Assembly: GCA_028684405.1 (NCBI GenBank)
Contig: JAQUGA010000167.1
Coordinates: 1 to 5,743, forward strand
DNA length: 5,743 bases
Direction: 5' to 3'
Origin: Bacteroidales bacterium
GTDB lineage: Bacteria > Bacteroidota > Bacteroidia > Bacteroidales > WCHB1-69
Notes under the pieces: generated by a model
The model's database searches: none
What the model was told of the DNA's origin: nothing
The model's input: the letters and a program-made list of their open reading frames with translations, nothing else
Translations under genes and position numbers: made by a program
Shown here: piece after piece, positions 1-5,743 of the stretch
Numbering within the stretch: the stretch's first letter is position 1
How the letters are laid out: every line of letters starts with the position of its first letter

Positions 1-1073
1 GCAACCGAATCACCACCGCCAATAAGCGTGTATGATCCACTAATGGAAGCACTGGAGATAGCAATGGCCATTGCTTTGGTTCCTTGTTTGAAATTGGGAA
101 GTTCAAAAACGCCCATGGGACCATTCCAAAGAATGGTTTCTGACTTATTTATAACTTCAGCATATCTACGACGCGTTTTTTTGCCAATATCCAAGCCCAT
201 CCAGCCGTTAAGAATATTATCTGCTTCCATAATTTTAATTTCCGCTTCGTTGGAAAATCCATCCGCGGCAATAACATCTGTTGGAAAAAGAATATTTACC
301 CCCTTCAGCATCGCCTCTTGTACAATATTTTTAGCTTCTTCAATCTTATCTTCTTCGCACAACGAATCTCCAACTTTTCCTCCAAGGGCTTTAATGAAAG
401 TGAACGCCATACCTCCGCCAATAATTAAATTATCAACCTTATTGATAATGTTTTTAATGATGTTGATTTTTGAGCTGATTTTGGCTCCCCCAATAATGGC
501 TGTAAAAGGGGGTTTTGCTCCTTTCAGAATGTAATTTAGATTCTTTATTTCACTATCCATCAAAAGACCTGCGTATTTTTCGTTTGGAAAAAACTTAGCA
601 ATTACAGCGGTCGACATATGATTTCTATGTGCTGTTGCAAAAGCATCGTTTACATAGCAATCTGCCAAATTTGCAATTTTTTGGGCAAAAGCCTCATCTC
701 CTGCTTCTTCTTCGGGATAAAAACGCATGTTTTCCAACAAAGCAACTTCACCAGGCTTTAAATCTGCTGCAGTTTGTACTGTTTTTTCGCCAAATAAATC
801 TCGCGTAAAAATCACTTTTCTATTTAAATGCTTTGACAAAGACGGAACAATGGGAGTTAGTGAGTAATCGTCCTCATAACCCCCTTTAGGACGACCCAAA
901 TGCGACATTAGTATGACCGAACCACCATCGTCCAATATTTTATTAATGGTTGGAATCGATTCCCTAATACGCGTTTCATCGGTGACCTGACGATTGTGAT
1001 TTAATGGAGCATTGAAGTCAGCTCTAACTAAAACCTTTTTTCCTTTAAAGTTTACATCGGCAACTGTTTTCAT
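1..1073 (-). CDS. pgk: Phosphoglycerate kinase, C-terminus cut by window edge
   Basis: This cytoplasmic glycolytic enzyme transfers a phosphate between 1,3-bisphosphoglycerate and ADP, giving 3-phosphoglycerate and ATP. The reading frame starts at the ATG at 1073 and stays open for 357 full codons to the left edge; family members are about 395 residues, so roughly 40 are missing. Visible motifs in order: VRADFNAPL (16-24, substrate-binding D19 and N21), TRIR (34-37), SHLGRPKG (57-64), ENMRF (114-118), NDAFATAHR (142-150), GGAK with the catalytic-type lysine K198, GGGMAFTF (219-226), GWMGLDIG (290-297), WNGPMGVFE (316-324) and the nucleotide-loop GGGDSV (352-357). All key arginines and the lysine are present, so it should be active. 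Two spots differ from the usual wording: DFNAPL for DFNVPL, and AFATAHRNH for AFGTAHRAH. No Shine-Dalgarno sequence precedes the start, which is normal for Bacteroidota. The 277-nt gap from the upstream lipoprotein gene suggests separate transcription. Confidence 0.97.
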   Translation of the reverse strand, partial: MKTVADVNFKGKKVLVRADFNAPLNHNRQVTDETRIRESIPTINKILDDGGSVILMSHLGRPKGGYEDDYSLTPIVPSLSKHLNRKVIFTRDLFGEKTVQTAADLKPGEVALLENMRFYPEEEAGDEAFAQKIANLADCYVNDAFATAHRNHMSTAVIAKFFPNEKYAGLLMDSEIKNLNYILKGAKPPFTAIIGGAKISSKINIIKNIINKVDNLIIGGGMAFTFIKALGGKVGDSLCEEDKIEEAKNIVQEAMLKGVNILFPTDVIAADGFSNEAEIKIMEADNILNGWMGLDIGKKTRRRYAEVINKSETILWNGPMGVFELPNFKQGTKAMAIAISSASISGSYTLIGGGDSV

Positions 1074-1138
1074 ATATTTTTGTTATAATTTGTTTTCAGC
1101 ATTTGATTCTCAATATTCGAAAAGTAATTCTTATTTTA

Positions 1139-1165
1139 CAAAATTATTAAAATTTCGCTACCAAA
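1139..1165 (-). promoter_or_regulatory. Candidate Bacteroidota-type promoter for pgk
   Basis: On the minus strand TAATTTTG (1146-1139) matches the Bacteroidota -7 consensus TAnnTTTG exactly, and a TTTG (1165-1162) lies upstream as a possible -33 element. The spacer is 15 nt, shorter than the usual 19 or so, which weakens the call. The -7 box ends 65 nt before the pgk ATG, leaving a plausible leader of about 55-60 nt. AT-rich sequence produces such matches by chance. Confidence 0.35.
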
Positions 1166-1174
1166 AAGGACTTT

Positions 1175-1190
1175 GAGAAATTAGTTTCTC
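1175..1190. repeat. Short perfect inverted repeat upstream of pgk
   Basis: GAGAAA and TTTCTC form a perfect 6-bp inverted repeat around a 4-nt loop (TTAG). It lies just upstream of the candidate pgk promoter. No T-run follows on either strand, so it does not look like an intrinsic terminator. It could be an operator half-site pair or chance. Confidence 0.3.
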
Positions 1191-1220
1191 CATTTCTTGT
1201 TAAATTGATTCTTTAATATT

Positions 1221-1255
1221 AAAAAATCTAAATTGAATGGAATCATATTTGATTC
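1221..1255 (-). terminator. Weak AT-rich hairpin, possible end of the receptor-lipoprotein transcript
   Basis: Read on the minus strand, GAATCA and TGATTC (1255-1240) form a perfect 6-bp stem with a 4-nt loop, and a run of six T lies further on (1226-1221). It sits about 95 nt past the lipoprotein stop codon and before the candidate pgk promoter, where a terminator is expected. The stem is short and AT-rich and the T-run starts 13 nt beyond it, so a functional terminator is doubtful. Nothing stronger was seen between the two genes. Confidence 0.22.
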
Positions 1256-1350
1256 AATATCATTCATCTGAAAACAAACTGGCTACATAAAATACATATT
1301 ATACAGGCACTTATCTATTTAGAACTTGCTTCTGGAGGCGTGGTTTTTTC

Positions 1351-2139
1351 TTATAATTTTACGCGAACCAAAATCTTTTCTGCAATTTTTAGTGCCGTAG
1401 TCAATGTTGACAAATCTTCAAACAACTCTCCATTGGCGCCAGAATAGTGCCCGTGTCCAATCGCTTTTAGTTGAACTGGATTATCAAGAGAATCGGTATT
1501 TATGCTTGCTCTATACACCAAAGAGGGCTGACTTGATGTTTTGTATTCTTTATCATCTGGAAATTTATTATTGGTCCAATATTCGTTCCAATCCCAAGAT
1601 TGGTTAATCTCAAACAAAATAAAAAATTGTTTCGGGTATTTTTTAGTGGTTTTAGCATTGAGTACAAAATTACTTTTAGGAGTAGCACTGGAAATTGCAT
1701 CAGGCATTGGATTCAGAAAACTGGGAATATATAAACCATCCTCTTCTTTGACCCCTCTTTTATGCGCCCAATATGGAAGCGTAGCCGGACGGCGAATCGG
1801 CCCGGGCATCCATTTTCCACTTGTTTTATCCCCATGAATATACATTCCTTTGGCAATAGATTCGGCAATGTAGAGAGTTTCGATGTATTTTCCGTCTAAA
1901 TCTTCTGTCCAAACAGCCATAAGTGGATGATTGTGTTCTTTTCCTTTAAAAAATTCCAGCACAATCAAAGGATTCTCGGCATTTGGATTTGTATTGATTA
2001 CTGTGGGAGTTTCAGGAATTTTAGAACTGCGTCCTACCTCAGAACAAGATGAAAGAATAGTAATTGAAGACAATAATACCAAAATGGAAATTATGGATAA
2101 AAAACCGTACTCCTTTATTTTCGAGAAGAATATTTTCAT
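1351..2139 (-). CDS. Lipoprotein with DUF2271-like features, function unknown
   Basis: This is a predicted 262-residue lipoprotein of the cell envelope. The ATG at 2139 gives a lysine-rich start, a hydrophobic stretch (about 12-29) and the lipobox LSS|C with C32 as the lipidated cysteine. A TTG 42 nt further upstream is in frame and would overlap the receptor gene, but it spoils the signal peptide, so I rejected it. The mature part has AVWTEDLDGKYIETLYI (75-91), RRPATLPYWAHKRG (116-129), PDAISSATPK (146-155), FEINQSWDWNEYW (176-188) and a C-terminal GHGHYSGANG (228-237). From memory, the 'W-E-D-x-G-x-x-x-x-T-L' opening and the 'E-I-N-x-S-x-D-x-N-E' segment recall DUF2271 periplasmic proteins; I could not verify this. 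No enzymatic motif is evident, although the aromatic/His-rich segments could bind a ligand or metal. It begins 31 nt after the TonB receptor gene on the same strand, so the two are probably co-transcribed. Confidence 0.85.
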   Translation of the reverse strand: MKIFFSKIKEYGFLSIISILVLLSSITILSSCSEVGRSSKIPETPTVINTNPNAENPLIVLEFFKGKEHNHPLMAVWTEDLDGKYIETLYIAESIAKGMYIHGDKTSGKWMPGPIRRPATLPYWAHKRGVKEEDGLYIPSFLNPMPDAISSATPKSNFVLNAKTTKKYPKQFFILFEINQSWDWNEYWTNNKFPDDKEYKTSSQPSLVYRASINTDSLDNPVQLKAIGHGHYSGANGELFEDLSTLTTALKIAEKILVRVKL

Positions 2140-2170
2140 AAAAAGTAATTTTAAATCAATTATATATAAA

Positions 2171-4570
2171 TTAAAACTCAATTATTATGCCTATAGACGG
2201 AAGAACCGAAGCTCCGACATTGCCTTCCAAGGGTCTCAAACGATAGCGTTGATCGGCAGGTGGAGCACCTGGATTTTCAACGATGGCTTGTCCGTTCAAA
2301 TCTCGCTCAACAACATAAATAGGAGGCGTATCTGCCACGAAGGCGTAAAGATTTTGAATATCTACATAAAACAACATGGTTAGTTTTTTAAAGTAAAATG
2401 CTTTATCCACTCTTAAATCGAGCTGGTGATATGATTTTAAACGAACTTGATTGAATCTATTGTTATCGGGCAAAGCTCTGCCTGTTACATCCCAAACTCT
2501 ACGATAAGAAGAGTTTAATATATCATCTGGAGTATATGGAGCACCGCCAGAGAAGCGCCATTTTAGTCCCACATTCCAGTTTTTAGCAAAAGATCGACTC
2601 AAAATTGCATTAAACAAATGTACATTATCCCAAGATGAAGCGATGTATTTCTCATCTTTTCCCGTAAACTCGCTCCGAACAAATGTATAGGAGAACGTAA
2701 AATCGAAGTTGCGAGCCATTTTACGCTGTGCAAACAACTCCAGTCCGTATGCCCTACCCTTTGAGGCAGAACTCACCGCTTCGTCGCCAATAACGCCAAA
2801 ATCGGCTCCTTTGCTTGCCAAAGAGATGGAATCCCGAATCGAAAAGGGATAATTATCATACCACTTATAAAAAGTTTCAACACTCAATTTGGTATTTTTA
2901 TCAAGGAAATGTTCTACTCCCAGAACGGCATGGTCTGCCCGAACAAATTTTAAATCATTCTCTTTGTTTGCTAATTTTCCATCTGACGAACGGAACCCTA
3001 ATGTGGTATATGTGGGCGACTGAAAATAACGAGCTACGCTGGCATTCAAGTTCGTATTGTCTGCTAATTTATAAGAAGCTGAAAATCGAGGAGAAATTTG
3101 ATTAAGCAAGTTTGACATATTTGAATTATAATTATTGGCATCACTTCGCAAACCACCAGAAAGAGTCAGTTTTTCAAAATATGTTTTAGTTATTTGAGCA
3201 AAAAGACTCCATTTATAAACCTCTAAAAATGAAGAATAATCAATTAATCGTTCCGTATTTCCAACAAAAAGTCGTTGTTTGGTATCATTAAAATATTTGG
3301 CATATTCGCCACCCAAACCACTCGTAATTCTATATCCGTTTACATTACGAACATCTTCAAAACGAAATTTATTTTCCACTTCTTGCGAAACATAATCCAA
3401 TGTTTTAGCAAGCGATTCATCATTGTTGGGATATTTATACTGTTCATTATTCAAAAAATTTCGACTCAAAATCCAATTTTGATATCCATTTTTAGAAAAA
3501 TGCTTATACACAACTCCAATAGTATAATTCCATTGTTCATTAACGGGCAAATATCCCAGAACATATTTTTGATATTCACTCGGATTTTTAATTCCAGTGT
3601 TTAATGAAAACTGATCTAAAGCTCCAATACTGATAATGTTTATCTGATTTTTATCATCTATTTTATGCGTAAGTTTGAATTGATAATCATCATAAATTGG
3701 CAAAAAAGGCAAACCAATTATTCCAAACAAAAACTGCAAATAGGATCTTCGGTAAGAGATCAAAAAGCTGGTTTTTGAATTGATGGGACCGTCCATCGTT
3801 AAAGCCAAATCTGAAGCACCGATGGCACCTTTAAAACGAAGCTTTTCTTTATTTCCTTCTACTTGTTTCATGTTGAGAACCGAACTAAGAGCATTTCCCC
3901 TATTGACTGGAAAAGCAGAGGAATAAAAATCAATTTCTCGAATAAAATCAATATTTACAATGCCCACTGGGCCGCCTGAAGCACCTTGAGTAGCAAAGTG
4001 ATTAAGATTGGGAATTTCGATGTCGTCCAAGTAAAACTTATTTTCGGTAGAACCTCCACCACGAACAATAACATCGTTTCGGAAAGAAACCCCGGAAGCC
4101 ACTCCTGGCAGAGCTTGTATCACTCTGGAAACATCACGATTTCCGCCCGGACTACGTTCTAGTTCAGAAACTCCCAATGTTTTGACAGATACCGGACTTT
4201 CGGCAAAGCTTTTAAAAGCATCTGCTTTAACCTCCACCGCTTCTAATTGGATACCAACTTCTTTCATCGCAATATTAATATTGGATGCTCGGGCATTGGT
4301 AACTAGAAACTCTTCCGTTGTTCGGCGTTCAAAACCCAAAGAAACGGCAGTCAATTTGACATAACCTGGGTTTATTCCAGTAAAAATAAAATTTCCGTCA
4401 AAATCAGAGGTGGAACCAATGCTTGTTCCATTAATGATGATGTTTGTAAAGGGCATCGGTTCATTGTTTTTTTCATTAAAAACTCGCCCCTTAATCACTC
4501 CAGTTTGGGAAAAACCAATAAATGGTACAACTAAAATTAAGAACAATAAAGCTAAGACTTGTTTATTCAT
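2171..4570 (-). CDS. TonB-dependent outer-membrane receptor with carboxypeptidase-regulatory-like domain
   Basis: This 799-residue protein is an energised outer-membrane importer driven by TonB-ExbB-ExbD. Layout: signal peptide 1-22 (hydrophobic core, likely cleavage FSQ|TG); carboxypeptidase-regulatory-like beta-sandwich at about 24-105 (GVIKGRVF, PFTNIIINGTSIGSTSDFDGNF pattern); a likely TonB box at about 110-117 (EAVEVKAD); plug domain at about 120-236, with ALPGVASG, VIVRGGG and FYLDDIEIPN; then a long barrel rich in alternating aromatic/polar strands, ending in phenylalanine (IGIIIEF), as expected for BAM-assembled barrels. The ATG at 4570 is preferred; a TTG three codons upstream is in frame but less likely. 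At about 800 residues and with no SusD-like gene next to it, it is unlike SusC glycan importers and more like receptors for iron chelates, cobalamin-type cofactors, metals or peptides. The substrate cannot be read from the sequence. The following lipoprotein gene probably shares its transcript. Confidence 0.95.
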   Translation of the reverse strand: MNKQVLALLFLILVVPFIGFSQTGVIKGRVFNEKNNEPMPFTNIIINGTSIGSTSDFDGNFIFTGINPGYVKLTAVSLGFERRTTEEFLVTNARASNINIAMKEVGIQLEAVEVKADAFKSFAESPVSVKTLGVSELERSPGGNRDVSRVIQALPGVASGVSFRNDVIVRGGGSTENKFYLDDIEIPNLNHFATQGASGGPVGIVNIDFIREIDFYSSAFPVNRGNALSSVLNMKQVEGNKEKLRFKGAIGASDLALTMDGPINSKTSFLISYRRSYLQFLFGIIGLPFLPIYDDYQFKLTHKIDDKNQINIISIGALDQFSLNTGIKNPSEYQKYVLGYLPVNEQWNYTIGVVYKHFSKNGYQNWILSRNFLNNEQYKYPNNDESLAKTLDYVSQEVENKFRFEDVRNVNGYRITSGLGGEYAKYFNDTKQRLFVGNTERLIDYSSFLEVYKWSLFAQITKTYFEKLTLSGGLRSDANNYNSNMSNLLNQISPRFSASYKLADNTNLNASVARYFQSPTYTTLGFRSSDGKLANKENDLKFVRADHAVLGVEHFLDKNTKLSVETFYKWYDNYPFSIRDSISLASKGADFGVIGDEAVSSASKGRAYGLELFAQRKMARNFDFTFSYTFVRSEFTGKDEKYIASSWDNVHLFNAILSRSFAKNWNVGLKWRFSGGAPYTPDDILNSSYRRVWDVTGRALPDNNRFNQVRLKSYHQLDLRVDKAFYFKKLTMLFYVDIQNLYAFVADTPPIYVVERDLNGQAIVENPGAPPADQRYRLRPLEGNVGASVLPSIGIIIEF

Positions 4571-4664
4571 TTTTTTCAATAGGTTATTATTAATTTAATG
4601 TGTTACACAACAGAGCTTCTAAACATATCATATGCAAAATTGTTTGATTGAAAAAAAAAATCAC

Positions 4665-4733
4665 AACAATGAACAACATTGAACAAAACACAATCAACAC
4701 TGTTTGTAAAGTTGATAATCAAAAACAATGAAC
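4665..4733. repeat. Three copies of a 10-bp direct repeat
   Basis: AACAATGAAC occurs exactly at 4665-4674 and 4724-4733, and with one mismatch (AACATTGAAC) at 4675-4684, directly abutting the first copy. The first two are one helical turn apart (10 bp), and the second and third start 49 bp apart, close to five turns. The spacing is compatible with a regulator binding one DNA face. The sequence is AT-rich and simple, so chance is possible. Confidence 0.4.
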
Positions 4734-4851
4734 TGTAACCTTATTGATTAAAAAACGTAAAACCTTAATTAATCTAAAAATTGTAAAATCTATGAACAAC
4801 AAATTGTTTAAAAATAAAACAAATCAGTATATCAGACTCAAAAAAAATCAA

Positions 4852-4859
4852 TATGTTTG
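4852..4859 (+). promoter_or_regulatory. Bacteroidota -7 box for the rightward barrel gene
   Basis: TATGTTTG matches the TAnnTTTG consensus of the Bacteroidota primary sigma factor exactly and lies 45 nt before the ATG at 4905, giving a leader of about 38-40 nt. I saw no TTTG-type -33 element at the expected distance upstream. Position and orientation support it as the start of the barrel gene transcript. Confidence 0.5.
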
Positions 4860-4904
4860 CAATATATTTTAAAGTCAAAAAATACAAACTAAAAAATTAT
4901 CATT

Positions 4905-5743
4905 ATGAAAAAGATTATTTCATTTATCTTCGTAGGAGTAATGTTCTTAAACATTGCGAATGCACAAGAATTAGTATCTAAAAAGGGATTTACAATTCTT
5001 CCTGAAGCAGGCGATATTGTACTTGGTTTTGATGCTGTTCCCCTTGTAGATTTAGCGTTAAATTTTGCCAACATCATGGTTAACACTGGACAAACAGCAG
5101 GACATCCTGGCTATGTTGGTGGTTTCAACCAAGTAATTGTTGGAAAATATTTCATGAGCGAATCCATGGCTATTCGTGCGAAAATTGGTATTAACACCAA
5201 TCGTACATCCGCAACTACTTATTTTGATGACCCAATTGATATGCTTGCAAGTCCACTTGATCCAAATTCATGGGGAGAGATAAAAGACGTTTCTGTTACT
5301 ACTTCAAGAGAAATCATCCTAGCGGGTGGTCTTGAATTTCGTCGTGGTCACAACAGACTTCAAGGATTTTACGGTGCTGAGGCATTAATTGGCTTATCAC
5401 ATTCAGGAGCAAGCAACAAATACGGTGTTAAAATAACTCAAGATGCCATTACAAATGGTTTTACAAATGGTGATGGCTCTACGTTAAGCGGACGTGTTCT
5501 ATCTTCAAGCACTGGTAATGCAATTACCTTTGGAGTTCGTGGCTTTGTAGGTGTTGAGTATTTCTTTGCTCCTAAAATGTCTGTAGGCGGTGAATTTGGC
5601 TGGGGACTAGGCATCACAACTACCCCAAGAGGAAAAGACAAAAAAGAAAATTGGATTGTTGCTGACAGCAAAGTAGAAGAAAAAGAAACAAAAGGCCCTT
5701 CAAAAGGATCAAGCATGGGATGGCAAGTGGATGATGGTTTTGG
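4905..5743 (+). CDS. Outer-membrane beta-barrel protein, C-terminus cut by window edge
   Basis: The first 279 codons are present, and the frame is still open at the right edge. Residues 1-20 are a classic signal peptide (MKK, hydrophobic core, ANA|QE cleavage), so the protein is exported. The mature part opens with GFTILPEAGDIVLGFDAVPLVDLALN (28-53), wording typical of uncharacterised Bacteroidota outer-membrane proteins. It then alternates strand-like stretches (VIVGKYFMSESMAIRAKIGI 77-96, REIILAGGLEFRRG 135-148, LQGFYGAEALIGLS 152-165, ITFGVRGFVGVEYFFAPKMSVGGEFGWGLGI 207-237) with polar loops, as in a small or medium barrel. A charged segment rich in lysine and glutamate (242-267) is probably a loop. 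No TonB box or plug is present, so a passive porin-like or structural role is likelier than active import. No Shine-Dalgarno sequence is visible. It is transcribed divergently from the receptor. The family name and full length cannot be settled from this fragment. Confidence 0.88.
   Translation, partial: MKKIISFIFVGVMFLNIANAQELVSKKGFTILPEAGDIVLGFDAVPLVDLALNFANIMVNTGQTAGHPGYVGGFNQVIVGKYFMSESMAIRAKIGINTNRTSATTYFDDPIDMLASPLDPNSWGEIKDVSVTTSREIILAGGLEFRRGHNRLQGFYGAEALIGLSHSGASNKYGVKITQDAITNGFTNGDGSTLSGRVLSSSTGNAITFGVRGFVGVEYFFAPKMSVGGEFGWGLGITTTPRGKDKKENWIVADSKVEEKETKGPSKGSSMGWQVDDGF
5448..5471 (+). repeat. 12-bp tandem duplication inside the barrel gene
   Basis: Two adjacent 12-bp units (5448-5459 and 5460-5471) differ at one base and encode ITNG then FTNG (residues 182-189). 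They fall in a glycine/asparagine-rich stretch that is probably a loop of the barrel, where small in-frame duplications are tolerated. Confidence 0.6.

Larger units (their letters stand above)
4571..4904. other. Divergent AT-rich intergenic region
   Basis: This 334-nt spacer separates the leftward receptor gene from the rightward barrel gene, so it should hold both promoters. It contains A-tracts (ten A at 4651-4660, eight at 4840-4847), an 11-bp palindrome-like CATATCATATG (4624-4634), a cluster of AACAATGAAC-type repeats and one clear -7 box for the rightward gene. No exact TAnnTTTG box was found on the minus strand, so the receptor promoter is unplaced. No open frame with coding character and no RNA gene was seen. 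Confidence 0.8.

Noticed and set aside
28..534. Plus-strand open frame of 168 codons opposite pgk
   Set aside because: It lies wholly antisense to a clearly conserved enzyme gene; its hydrophobic, serine- and proline-rich composition is what the complement of pgk codons produces.
2140..2181. In-frame TTG start at 2181 that would extend the lipoprotein by 14 residues
   Set aside because: It overlaps the end of the receptor gene and puts 14 mostly hydrophobic and charged residues ahead of an otherwise clean lipoprotein signal peptide; the ATG at 2139 gives a normal n-region, h-region and lipobox.
1931..2383. Plus-strand open frame spanning the lipoprotein-receptor junction
   Set aside because: It is antisense to two well-supported genes and has no recognisable domain or promoter.
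2171..4570. SusC-type glycan receptor
   Set aside because: At 799 residues it is shorter than typical SusC proteins (about 1000), and no SusD-like gene follows; the downstream lipoprotein lacks SusD character.
4571..4579. In-frame TTG start at 4579 for the receptor
   Set aside because: It adds only three residues before an ATG that starts a good signal peptide; ATG is preferred, though the extension cannot be excluded.
4624..4634. CATATCATATG palindrome as an operator
   Set aside because: An 11-bp AT-rich palindrome is expected by chance in this composition, and it has no second copy nearby.
5438..5716. Minus-strand open frame inside the barrel gene
   Set aside because: It is antisense to a frame with a clear signal peptide and beta-strand pattern, and its own translation is serine/proline-rich with no family resemblance.

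Overview
The window looks like chromosomal DNA from a member of the Bacteroidota. The evidence is AT-rich intergenic DNA, start codons without Shine-Dalgarno sequences, TAnnTTTG-type -7 promoter boxes, a TonB-dependent receptor with an N-terminal carboxypeptidase-regulatory-like domain, and a phosphoglycerate kinase whose wording matches that phylum. I cannot place it to genus; a Flavobacteriia- or Bacteroidia-like (including Marinilabiliales) host would fit.

Layout, left to right. Positions 1-1073 (minus strand) hold most of the glycolytic gene pgk, cut at its C-terminal end by the window edge. Positions 1074-1350 are AT-rich spacer with a candidate pgk promoter and two short hairpins. Positions 1351-2139 (minus) encode a 262-residue lipoprotein with a DUF2271-like look. 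Positions 2171-4570 (minus) encode a 799-residue TonB-dependent outer-membrane receptor. Positions 4571-4904 are a divergent intergenic region with a candidate rightward promoter and short repeats. Positions 4905-5743 (plus) hold the first 279 codons of an outer-membrane beta-barrel protein that runs off the right edge.

The receptor and the lipoprotein lie 31 nt apart on one strand and probably form a two-gene envelope unit: the receptor would import a small ligand, and the lipoprotein would be a cell-envelope partner of unknown role. No SusD-like gene follows the receptor, so this is not a classical glycan-uptake (SusCD) pair. The divergent barrel gene is also an envelope protein but has its own promoter. 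pgk is a housekeeping gene and is probably transcribed separately.

I found no mobile element, CRISPR array, tRNA, rRNA or defence system. The most interesting item is the receptor-lipoprotein pair, whose ligand is unknown. The rest is ordinary core-genome content.
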